A stretch of 7,930 bases of DNA, taken from assembly GCA_004556565.1 (NCBI GenBank), contig SFGN01000090.1:1-7930 (forward strand), given 5' to 3'. The first letter of the stretch is position 1, and each line of letters starts with the position of its first letter. Under the pieces are notes generated by a model. The model was not told where the DNA came from. It saw only the letters and a list, made by a program, of their open reading frames with translations, and made no database searches. A program made the position numbers and the translations under genes. Origin of the DNA: Lachnospiraceae bacterium (GTDB lineage Bacteria; Bacillota_A; Clostridia; Lachnospirales; Lachnospiraceae). Of this stretch, positions 1 to 5,676 are shown piece by piece.

Positions 1-15
1 AACTGTATTTGGCAT
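1..15 (-). CDS. 5' end of a gene leaving the window; possible RelB/DinJ-type antitoxin (partial)
   Basis: An ATG on the minus strand at 15-13 opens a frame reading M-P-N-T-V before the window ends. It is preceded by GGGAGG (30-25) with a 9-nt spacer and by a promoter with an extended -10 box, so a real start is likely. Many RelB/DinJ family antitoxins begin M-(A/P)-N-T-x-N-(I/V)-R, and such genes are autoregulated through palindromes over their promoters, as seen here. The family call rests on five residues plus the operator layout and is inference only. The start itself is better supported than the product. Confidence 0.4.
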
Positions 16-47
16 AATAGACTTCCTCCCGCAAGTCTATTATAACA
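14..47 (-). promoter_or_regulatory. Extended -10 promoter overlapped by an 11-bp perfect palindrome
   Basis: The minus strand carries TGTTATAAT at 47-39, a TGn extended -10 with a consensus TATAAT hexamer (44-39). The -35 region around 67-62 (TTTCGT) is weak, as expected for an extended -10 promoter. Plus-strand 14-24 (ATAATAGACTT) and 33-43 are perfect inverted copies separated by 8 nt. They cover five bases of the -10 box, the ribosome site (in the spacer) and the first base or two of the start codon. Transcription should begin within or just before the spacer, so this looks like an operator dyad rather than an RNA hairpin. Autorepression by the downstream product is the simplest reading. 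Confidence 0.55.
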
Positions 48-88
48 GATATCAGCCAATAACGAAACACTTTGTTAATTAAAGTGAA

Positions 89-289
89 TTATACTAGTTC
101 CACCGCACAGCGGTCAAACTTAATTTTCCGTGTATTAGGAATGTTGTAACCAAGCGCGTATAACATAAAACGCAGAAGGGTAGTTTTTCCACAACTATTT
201 TTTTCACTGTGAATCAAATTAACACCTTCCGAGAATATAATCGCACGTTCAAAAAAGCCTTCTTTGAGACGAATTGATTTGAAAATCAC
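89..289 (-). pseudogene. Truncated SMC/ABC-like ATPase (ABC-3C-type), N-terminal 66 aa only
   Basis: The frame starts with GTG at 289, sharing GTGA with the stop of the upstream gene, so it is translationally coupled. Residues about 22-45 hold a divergent Walker A: LIHSEKNSCGKTTLLRF, where GKTT supplies the phosphate-binding lysine. This is followed by ALGYNIPNTRKIKFD. The LIHS-x-x-NS-x-GKTTLLR-x-x-x-YALG-x-x-IP pattern is what I recall for SMC-like ATPases of ABC-three-component defence systems. Those proteins are several hundred residues long. Here the frame stops (TAA at 91-89) after 66 residues, before any coiled coil, ABC signature, Walker B or D-loop. No continuation is visible in other frames of bases 1-88, so this is a deletion or insertion junction, not a simple frameshift. 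The fragment cannot be an active ATPase. Confidence 0.65.
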
Positions 290-1293
290 AGCTTTACCCC
301 CTTCTTAATGTTTTGAATAACAATTCTATTGCGAACTATCCTATATAAAATAATCTGTATTAAACCTTTTTGTATTTCTTCATCCATACCATCTAGTTCA
401 AACTCCAAAAGATAATCTCTCCATTTATTCATCACAAAATCCAAACACTTTTCCGATGGTTTCTTTGTTGTTTGATATGTATTATAATCACAAAGTACTT
501 TTATGAAAAACTCACAGCGTTCACAACAAGATTCTATAGTCTCCCTATATTGACGGACAATTTCATCATACGCACTGGAATCAAATATATCAGCGAAAGA
601 ATTGTCACAATAACCAACATCAGTAGCAACGACCATAATCGGCCATATTAGATCTTTTTTCTTCAATTGAATAGCAGCATCCTTTTTGGTTCCATTTTCA
701 AATACTTCCTCATGCCAAATACTTAACAGTTTCTTCCCCAAACCGGGAATATTCAAATTCAAATCACCAATAAAATCATCTACTACTCGTTTAACCACTT
801 TATATCTTTCTATATCATTATCTGTTTCAAAAGGTAATATTTGAATCATAAATTTATCAGTATCTAATGGCTGATTTATATTATCCAAATAACGTCTAAT
901 CAACTCCTGTGAAGACTCAGGTAAAGACAGAAACTCACGGTGAGCATCTCCCCAAAATATACTTCTAGAGGCTTCTTCATTCAAAGGATTGGGCGTATTA
1001 GTAATTAATATCAATCGCTGTGCATCAACTTTCTGATTTCCCTCTGATAAAGAAATAAGAGATTTCTCCAAATTTTTTCGGACATTTCGGAAATCTGAAC
1101 TACTTCGCTCCATTGCTTTAGCTTGTGCCAAAATGTATTGATTATTTTCTAACTCTATTTCGATATCTTCATAGTTGCCCTCTAAGCGTAAAGATTTCAA
1201 ATCCTCAATATTTTCAATCATAAGTACAATTGCTGCATTTACCTGAAAATCAAATCCAAACACAACAGCATTTGCCCGCCTACTTTTTGCCAC
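286..1293 (-). CDS. Putative nuclease-type effector of an ABC-three-component-like defence system
   Basis: A 335-aa protein starting at GTG 1293, with GGAGGAGG 8 nt upstream. The N-terminus has G13-F-D-F-Q17, the G-F-x-[YF]-Q entry seen in DUF4297/Cap4-like and related restriction-fold nucleases. This is followed by an acidic cluster E38...E42-D43-I-E45 and then Q57-A-K59, which together resemble a PD-(D/E)xK core (acid, acid, Q-x-K). The remaining ~250 residues are mostly helical and lack recognisable catalytic motifs, which would suit a partner-binding C-terminal domain. Four cysteines (C256, C257, C260, C268) cluster but do not form a clear zinc motif. The downstream gene encodes a truncated SMC-type ATPase overlapping by 4 nt, and an XRE regulator lies 49 nt upstream. 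In ABC-3C systems an effector carrying a nuclease domain is encoded with an ATPase, and sometimes a middle component, none of which is seen here. The composition is clearly AT-richer than the recombinase genes, suggesting separate acquisition. The fold and system call is from motif memory, not a search. Confidence 0.55.
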   Translation of the reverse strand: MAKSRRANAVVFGFDFQVNAAIVLMIENIEDLKSLRLEGNYEDIEIELENNQYILAQAKAMERSSSDFRNVRKNLEKSLISLSEGNQKVDAQRLILITNTPNPLNEEASRSIFWGDAHREFLSLPESSQELIRRYLDNINQPLDTDKFMIQILPFETDNDIERYKVVKRVVDDFIGDLNLNIPGLGKKLLSIWHEEVFENGTKKDAAIQLKKKDLIWPIMVVATDVGYCDNSFADIFDSSAYDEIVRQYRETIESCCERCEFFIKVLCDYNTYQTTKKPSEKCLDFVMNKWRDYLLEFELDGMDEEIQKGLIQIILYRIVRNRIVIQNIKKGVKL

Positions 1294-1342
1294 AGCTTTT
1301 TCCTCCTCCGTGCCTTATCTCACCGTAAAAAAGATATATCAT

Positions 1343-1561
1343 TCAAAATAAACCTACTTTTTCTCCATCCGGCAACATAAAACTCTGCTCAAACGTAATT
1401 CCCAACGCATCCGCAATCTCCATCATTTCTTCTGCTTTAACAGTCCCTCGTTGCAACTTCTTATTAAAATTCTGCGGCGACTGCCCTATCCTACGAGCAA
1501 GCTCTGAGATGCTGATATTCATTTTTTCACAAAGTTCCCGAATCATATCAGATGTTGTCAT
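1343..1561 (-). CDS. XRE-family helix-turn-helix regulator
   Basis: A 72-aa DNA-binding protein. I chose the ATG at 1561 because GGAGG lies at 1573-1569 with a 7-nt spacer. The open frame continues upstream only through promoter and terminator sequence. Residues 16-38 (ISISELARRIGQSPQNFNKK) are a canonical HTH_3: helix 2 ELARRIG, turn, recognition helix SPQNFNKKL, then helices through MMEIADALGITFEQSFML. This is the whole of the usual domain with no extra sensor domain. It is the first gene of an operon with the nuclease-like gene and the truncated ATPase, so it most likely represses that cargo and itself. A dyad between the -35 and -10 boxes of its promoter is a plausible binding site. A phage lysogeny role is possible but less likely given the operon. 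Confidence 0.85.
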   Translation of the reverse strand: MTTSDMIRELCEKMNISISELARRIGQSPQNFNKKLQRGTVKAEEMMEIADALGITFEQSFMLPDGEKVGLF

Positions 1562-1583
1562 TTTCACTCCTCCAGACATTTCC

Positions 1584-1612
1584 ATTATAAACCACATGGT
1601 TGCTAAATACAA
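1584..1612 (-). promoter_or_regulatory. Promoter of the XRE/nuclease operon with operator-like dyad
   Basis: On the minus strand TTGTAT (1612-1607), a 17-nt spacer and a perfect TATAAT (1589-1584) form a good sigma-70/SigA-type promoter. A start site near 1577 would leave a short leader before the GGAGG at 1573-1569. AACCA (1590-1594) and TGGTT (1597-1601) are inverted arms 2 nt apart inside the spacer, where a bound repressor would block RNA polymerase. Assignment to the XRE protein as autoregulator is inference. Confidence 0.6.
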
Positions 1613-1649
1613 TCCACTATCCCTCGATATACGCACTAATTTTTCCACG

Positions 1650-1692
1650 AAAAAAAGGCATCCCACAAGCTCATCTGAACCTGCAGGATGCC
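1650..1692 (-). terminator. Rho-independent terminator of the recombinase operon
   Basis: Transcribed from the minus strand, GGCATCC (1692-1686) and GGATGCC (1663-1657) form a perfect 7-bp stem. Inside it CAGGTT pairs with AGCTTG (six pairs, two of them G-T), leaving a 6-nt loop. The stem is followed directly by seven T residues (1656-1650). It begins 12 nt after the recombinase stop codon at 1707-1705 and lies upstream of the XRE promoter, so it separates the two operons. Confidence 0.9.
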
Positions 1693-1704
1693 TCCATGCC
1701 ATAC

Positions 1705-3285
1705 CTATCTATCCACTTCTATCTCCACACCAGACTTAAATTTCACTGCTATCTTCTCATCAAAAACGGTTACTTTTTCCACCAGCCGCCTGACCAGCTG
1801 TTCATCATACTCTACCGGTATATCCTTCTGTTCCTCCAGAAATGCTTTCATCTCTTTGATATGCTTTTTCTGCCCGTCACGCTCTGCATCCTGTGCCAGC
1901 ACCTTCTGCCTCTGCTCCCGGAGGCTGTGGATTTCATCAGCTACAGCGTTGTAATCTTTCTTTCCATTTGCCAATTTCAGTAGTTTCTGCTGCTGTTCCA
2001 CCAGCCTGCGGTCAATCTCTGCAATCTTCCCGCTGCTGTTATTCTCAAGCACCTGAAGGATATTCGCCTGCAGGATGGGCAGGAAAGTATCTCTGCCGCC
2101 TAACAGGTCATTGATTGCCCTTGCCACCGCTTCCTGCAATTCTGACTCCTGGATCGTCGACGCGTCACATCCTTCTGGTCCGTGTTCCACGCGGGTGCAG
2201 CACCGCCACACTGTGGAGCGCTTTCCTCTGTTGTTCCACGCAATCCTGCGGTAAATTTCACCGCATTTCGGGCAGTAAACAATGCTCGATAACGCATATT
2301 TACTGCTGTAAACCCTTTTCTTCCTGTTTCCCCCACTGTGCAGATTTGCCCGCCGTACCATTTCTTCCTGCACCTGCATATAAAGGTCACGTGGGATGAT
2401 CGGCTCATGGCTATTCTCCACATAATACTGCGGTACGATCCCGTTGTTCTTTACCCGCTTTTTTGTGAGAAAATCCACCGTATATGTTTTCGCAAGCAGC
2501 GCATCCCCGATATATTTTTCATTCTGGAGGATTTTCTTTATGGTCTCCGGCCTCCATTTTTTCTTGCCTGCCCCGGTAAGGATGCCGTCCGCCTCAAGCC
2601 CCCTACCGATCTGCAGAAGGCTTGCGCCCTCCAGGTATTCCCGGTAGATCCGCTTGACAACCTCTGCTCCTTCCGGCTCAACAACCAGATGCCCCTCGCC
2701 ATCTTTCGTATATCCGAGGAAGCGGTTGTGGTTGACCTGTACAAGCCCCTGCTGGTAACGGTACTGCAGGCCGATCTTCACATTCTGGCTTAATGACTCG
2801 CTTTCCTGCTGAGCCAGTGACGCCATGATGGTCAGCAGAACCTCCCCTTTCGCATCCATTGTGTTAATGTTTTCCTTTTCAAAAAATACGGGGATGCCCC
2901 TGTCCTTCAGCTGCCGGATATATTTCAGGCAGTCCAGCGTATTCCTTGCGAAACGGCTGATGGACTTAGTAATGACCATCTGGATTTTCCCTTCCATACA
3001 TTCCTCGATCATGCGGTTGAATTCTTCCCGTTTCCGGGTATCCGTACCGGAGATTCCGTCATCTGCGAATATCCCGGCAAATTCCCAATCGGGATTCTTT
3101 TTGATGAATGCTGTGTAATGCTCAATCTGCGCTTCATAACTTGTGGCCTGCTCATCACTGTCCGTAGAAACACGACAATAAGCCGCCACACGGATCTTTT
3201 GTCTTTCTTCGTTATTCCTTCCCATCCCCATGCGCGGTCTGGCAGGGATAACGATAACTGTCGGATTTCCAACCATCTGCCCCAT
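1705..3285 (-). CDS. Large serine recombinase (integrase/excisionase), intact
   Basis: A 526-aa recombinase that cuts and rejoins DNA through a 5'-phosphoserine. The resolvase catalytic domain runs from about 31 to 175. It has nucleophile S40 in A-Y-C-R-V-S-T-D with R38, and the SKSISRFARNTLDCL-type motif around 107-120 (R111, R114). The recombinase domain (about 185-300) includes NEKYIGD at 255-261. A zinc ribbon uses C338-x2-C341 and C362/C363...C373. A coiled coil (about 415-485) precedes a C-terminal segment ending in VEIEVDR. Length and domain order are those of a full-length family member. The ATG start lies 2 nt after the preceding gene's stop, with GAGGG just upstream. It is the last gene of its operon. 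It is the only recombinase here with every expected part, so it should carry any remaining integration/excision activity. Its att sites cannot be identified from this window. Confidence 0.93.
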   Translation of the reverse strand: MGQMVGNPTVIVIPARPRMGMGRNNEERQKIRVAAYCRVSTDSDEQATSYEAQIEHYTAFIKKNPDWEFAGIFADDGISGTDTRKREEFNRMIEECMEGKIQMVITKSISRFARNTLDCLKYIRQLKDRGIPVFFEKENINTMDAKGEVLLTIMASLAQQESESLSQNVKIGLQYRYQQGLVQVNHNRFLGYTKDGEGHLVVEPEGAEVVKRIYREYLEGASLLQIGRGLEADGILTGAGKKKWRPETIKKILQNEKYIGDALLAKTYTVDFLTKKRVKNNGIVPQYYVENSHEPIIPRDLYMQVQEEMVRRANLHSGGNRKKRVYSSKYALSSIVYCPKCGEIYRRIAWNNRGKRSTVWRCCTRVEHGPEGCDASTIQESELQEAVARAINDLLGGRDTFLPILQANILQVLENNSSGKIAEIDRRLVEQQQKLLKLANGKKDYNAVADEIHSLREQRQKVLAQDAERDGQKKHIKEMKAFLEEQKDIPVEYDEQLVRRLVEKVTVFDEKIAVKFKSGVEIEVDR

Positions 3286-3287
3286 AT

Positions 3288-3701
3288 CTAACCCTCACTT
3301 TCTATCAGGCTGTAGGCATATTCTGCCTGCATAAATGGATCTTCATATTGTTTCTCCATCGGCTTTGTGGAAAAATTCACCGGATAGGTGACTTTTTCTT
3401 CTTCCTTTTGTTCCCATACCCTGCCCAGCTTTTCTGCCCGTTTTTTAAGTTCCTGCTCCGCCTTGTCAAACGTCTCCCGGTCAATGATCGCCGGGTAATA
3501 CGCATCCCCGAGGTAATGTCTGTTCTGCAATAACCGTTTGGCAGAACCATGCCAGGTCTCAATCCCCGCCTGCTTTGCGGCCGGCATCAAGGCAAGCCCC
3601 GACAGGTACCCCCGATACAGTGCCTTAACCCTTTCTGCCTGCTCCTCATCAATGACCGCATGTCCTTCCTCAATCCGGTATCCATATGGTGTATGTCCCA
3701 T
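3288..3701 (-). CDS. Short recombinase-domain protein lacking the catalytic domain
   Basis: A 137-aa protein that starts directly at the motif which, in its large neighbours, follows the catalytic domain: G-H-T-P-Y-G-Y-R-I-E-E-G. It then shows the IDEEQAERVKALYRGYLSG helix and NRHYLGD (60-66), all features of the recombinase (DNA-binding) domain. It has no resolvase domain, no nucleophilic serine, no zinc ribbon and only a short lysine/glutamate-rich helix (about 79-105). It therefore cannot cut DNA. The frame is clean, its stop is 2 nt before the next recombinase start, and it begins 4 nt after the previous gene's stop. This looks like a maintained accessory gene rather than random debris. 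I recall the same arrangement (large, short, large) in other Clostridia elements. It may act as a DNA-binding partner or directionality helper, which is inference. Confidence 0.8.
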   Translation of the reverse strand: MGHTPYGYRIEEGHAVIDEEQAERVKALYRGYLSGLALMPAAKQAGIETWHGSAKRLLQNRHYLGDAYYPAIIDRETFDKAEQELKKRAEKLGRVWEQKEEEKVTYPVNFSTKPMEKQYEDPFMQAEYAYSLIESEG

Positions 3702-3705
3702 CCCA

Positions 3706-4524
3706 TCACATCCTTTCCCTGAGCATGAGCCCGCATTTCATCCGGAAGCCGACCTCGGTTCTGGAATATACGGTGATCTGCTCCACAAACTTTCCAAAGA
3801 GCTCCCCATCAAAGGCTATGAGCATCTCACCTTTCTCCGCAAATTTCAAAAGTGCCTCCACTTCCCCGGTCTTTACCATTTCCCCGTTTACAGAATGGGA
3901 AAGCCCATTCTTTTGCATTTCCAGTTCTGCCGCTTCCTGTAATAATTCATTGTTTTCCTTATTAAAAAGAGCAGGTTCCAGATACCCTTTCGCCATCAGG
4001 CCGGTGAGTATCTGCCTCTGCTCCGCATTTTTCTCCATCTTCAATTCCAATTCCTGTATTATGCCGAAACTGTCCGACCGGTCCATCTCCCTCAGACTTT
4101 CCAGCAGGGGCCTCAGCACAAACCTCCGCCCATAAACCAGTTTGTTCATCATCGTCACGAAGGCTTTCTCCACATCCGCATTGCGGATGAATTTCATGGA
4201 ACACGCTGTAACATCATCGATATGTTTCCCACAGCACCATGCCACATACTTTCCACCGTTTTTGCTGTGTATCCTCCGCTTAAATTTGCCGCCACATTCC
4301 GAGCAGATAATTTTCCCTGAGAATGGGTACCGGTTCAGATATTTTCCGCCGCCTTTTGTGATTCCCTTTTCCAGCCGCCTCTGATTGAGAACCGCCCCGG
4401 CAGCCTCAAAATCTTCTCGACTGATGATTGGTTCATGATGGCATTCCATTAAGTACTGGTCTTTCTCCCCATAGTTTGTATGTCTGTTAAAATGCTCGTC
4501 CGTATAGGTTTTCTGGAAGATCAC
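3706..4524 (-). CDS. Large serine recombinase, C-terminal half (frameshifted from the gene at 5258)
   Basis: A 272-aa frame beginning with GTG that shares GTGA with the stop of the N-terminal half, and continuing that protein in the -1 frame. It supplies the rest of the recombinase domain, a zinc ribbon (C74-x2-C77, C97/C98, C108), a coiled-coil region (about 155-210) and a C-terminal segment with VEQITVYSRTEVGF. The last parallels VEKVTVFDEKIAVKF of the intact neighbour. There is no catalytic domain. Joining the halves by restoring one base gives a normal protein of about 517 aa. The GTG is simply the valine of the expected Y-V-G-D-V-I-F run. The ribosome site in front is poor, so independent translation would rely on coupling at the overlap. 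Either a pseudogene half or a separately made DNA-binding half. Confidence 0.75.
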   Translation of the reverse strand: MIFQKTYTDEHFNRHTNYGEKDQYLMECHHEPIISREDFEAAGAVLNQRRLEKGITKGGGKYLNRYPFSGKIICSECGGKFKRRIHSKNGGKYVAWCCGKHIDDVTACSMKFIRNADVEKAFVTMMNKLVYGRRFVLRPLLESLREMDRSDSFGIIQELELKMEKNAEQRQILTGLMAKGYLEPALFNKENNELLQEAAELEMQKNGLSHSVNGEMVKTGEVEALLKFAEKGEMLIAFDGELFGKFVEQITVYSRTEVGFRMKCGLMLRERM

Positions 4525-5258
4525 ATCCCCACATACTTCTCGTTATAGATCATACCCCGGACCGTTGATGCCGTCCATTTCCCGCCTTTTTTTGTAGGCA
4601 CTTTTCTAGCATTCAGTTCGTCCGCTATCTGGTGTGTGCCAACCCCCGCAAGCACTTGCGCAAAAATATATTTTACAGTCTCTGCCTGCTCCTGGTTGAT
4701 CTCCATTCCCCCGTCCACATAATCATATCCGTATGGCGGATAGGAAATCTTGAACGTGCCGTTCTGGAACCTTCTTTTGACTCCCCATTTGCTGTTTTCA
4801 GAAATTGAAACAGACTCGCTCTCCGCAAGGCTGCTCAGGATGGAAAGCATCAGTTCGCTCTCCATGGACTGGGTATTGATATTTTCCTTTTCGAAATAGA
4901 TGAAGACGCCAAGGTCCGTCAGTTTCCGCACCAGTTCCAGGCAATCCGTTGTATTCCTTGCGAACCGGCTGATAGACTTTACAACAATGAAATCAACCTT
5001 GTGTGCTTCGCAGTCTGAAATCAGCCTTAACAGCTGTGTCCTTTTTTCTTTCTTGGTTCCGGTTATCCCTTCGTCATAATAGACTCCCGCAAACTCCCAT
5101 TCCGGATTTGCTTTTATGAAGGACTCATAATGGGATTTTTGTGCCTCCAGGCTTACCATCTGTTCGTCACTTCCTGTTGATACCCTGCAGTAAGCCGCCA
5201 CCCGGAGCTTTTTAGTGATAAGAGGTTCTGCCATATCGATCTTTGTAATCCTTTTCAT
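4521..5258 (-). CDS. Large serine recombinase, N-terminal catalytic half (frameshifted)
   Basis: I chose ATG 5258 (M-K-R-I-T-K-I) because AAGGAAGG lies 7 nt upstream and this opening is typical of the family. The frame also opens earlier from a TTG at 5315 without support. The 245-aa product has the full resolvase domain: Y-C-R-V-S with nucleophile S27 and R25, then KSISRFARNTTDCL (94-107). It also has the beginning of the recombinase domain: PPYGYDYVDG at about 174-183, the INQEQAETVKYIF helix and NEKYVG. It then reads M-stop where both paralogues in this operon encode G-D. The sequence GTG GGG ATG TGA fits the loss of one G from an expected GTG GGG GAT GTG. The catalytic part is intact, but the zinc ribbon and coiled coil are in the next frame. 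It is the second gene of the operon, after the SHOCT gene. Confidence 0.8.
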   Translation of the reverse strand: MKRITKIDMAEPLITKKLRVAAYCRVSTGSDEQMVSLEAQKSHYESFIKANPEWEFAGVYYDEGITGTKKEKRTQLLRLISDCEAHKVDFIVVKSISRFARNTTDCLELVRKLTDLGVFIYFEKENINTQSMESELMLSILSSLAESESVSISENSKWGVKRRFQNGTFKISYPPYGYDYVDGGMEINQEQAETVKYIFAQVLAGVGTHQIADELNARKVPTKKGGKWTASTVRGMIYNEKYVGM

Positions 5259-5320
5259 CCACTCACCTTCCTTTCCGGTATGTGACATGTTACCGCCAAA
5301 TCCCCTCAATAGCAAGCATT

Positions 5321-5545
5321 TCAGGGCATAATCCTTGCCAATGCCGGAGAGAAAGATTCCCGGTTTAATGCCATGATTTTGTCAAATTCTTCTATAGTAA
5401 TCAGCCCAAGATCGAGCAGTTTCCTGGTCAGTTTTTCCGCTCGTATATAGTCATATTCCCGCTGCAGTTCTTCCTGCGTAAACTGCTTTTTTCCTGGTGC
5501 CACCGCCGCCGGCGCATTAAGAACCTGCACTTTTCTTTCTTCCAT
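5321..5545 (-). CDS. Small SHOCT-domain protein of the recombinase operon
   Basis: A 74-aa soluble protein. ATG 5545 gives M-E-E-R-K-V-Q-V, with GGGAG about 10 nt upstream. The frame can be read further back to 5749, but that part overlaps the endolysin C-terminus in another frame and reads through a strong hairpin, so I excluded it. After a proline/alanine-rich opening (AAVAPGKKQ), residues about 22-66 form the charged helix FTQEELQREYDYIRAEKLTR, followed by LLDLGLITIEEFDKI. This is the short L-x-x-L-x-x-x-G-L-I-[ST]-x-E-E-F/Y-x-x-x signature of SHOCT domains. It ends in ALARIMP, like proteins I recall just upstream of recombinase clusters in Clostridia. Function is unknown. Its conserved place suggests a role in recombination, perhaps control of direction, which is untested inference. 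Confidence 0.75.
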   Translation of the reverse strand: MEERKVQVLNAPAAVAPGKKQFTQEELQREYDYIRAEKLTRKLLDLGLITIEEFDKIMALNRESFSPALARIMP

Positions 5546-5580
5546 TCCAAACACACTCCCTTCTGTTATGTAAAGACGGG

Positions 5581-5609
5581 AATATTGACCTTCTTTCATA
5601 AATCTACAA
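5581..5609 (-). promoter_or_regulatory. Candidate promoter of the recombinase operon
   Basis: In the gap before the SHOCT gene, the minus strand has TTGTAG (5609-5604), a 17-nt spacer and AATATT (5586-5581). Matches to the -35 and -10 consensus are only partial (3 and 4 of 6). The position, between the hairpin at 5654-5618 and the SHOCT start at 5545, is right. The same stretch also reads as TTGACC-17-AATAAA on the plus strand, so either call is weak. Confidence 0.3.
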
Positions 5610-5617
5610 TAAATACA

Positions 5618-5654
5618 GTTTCTGCCGGCCACATCAAATGCAGCCGGCAGAAAC
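5618..5654 (-). terminator. 12-bp perfect hairpin between endolysin and recombinase operon, probable terminator
   Basis: GTTTCTGCCGGC (5618-5629) and its exact inverse (5643-5654) are separated by a 13-nt loop, 22 nt after the endolysin stop. The stem is long and GC-rich in its inner half. Downstream on the minus strand the sequence is U-rich but interrupted (TGTATTTATTGT), so it is not a classic U-tract terminator. Its place at the end of the lysis module favours termination. A protein-binding dyad is the alternative. Confidence 0.5.
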
Positions 5655-5676
5655 ATAAAACCCTGGCACTCTTTAC

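Noticed and set aside
1562..1702. Upstream extension of the XRE frame to 1702
   Set aside because: This stretch contains the recombinase terminator and the XRE promoter; the ATG at 1561 has an optimal GGAGG.
5259..5315. TTG start at 5315 for the catalytic recombinase half
   Set aside because: It has no ribosome site and adds 19 atypical residues; ATG 5258 has AAGGAAGG at good spacing and a family-typical start.
5584..5613. Plus-strand promoter TTGACC-17-AATAAA pointing into the endolysin
   Set aside because: The match is moderate, but it would drive only antisense RNA toward the lysis genes and no gene on the plus strand follows.
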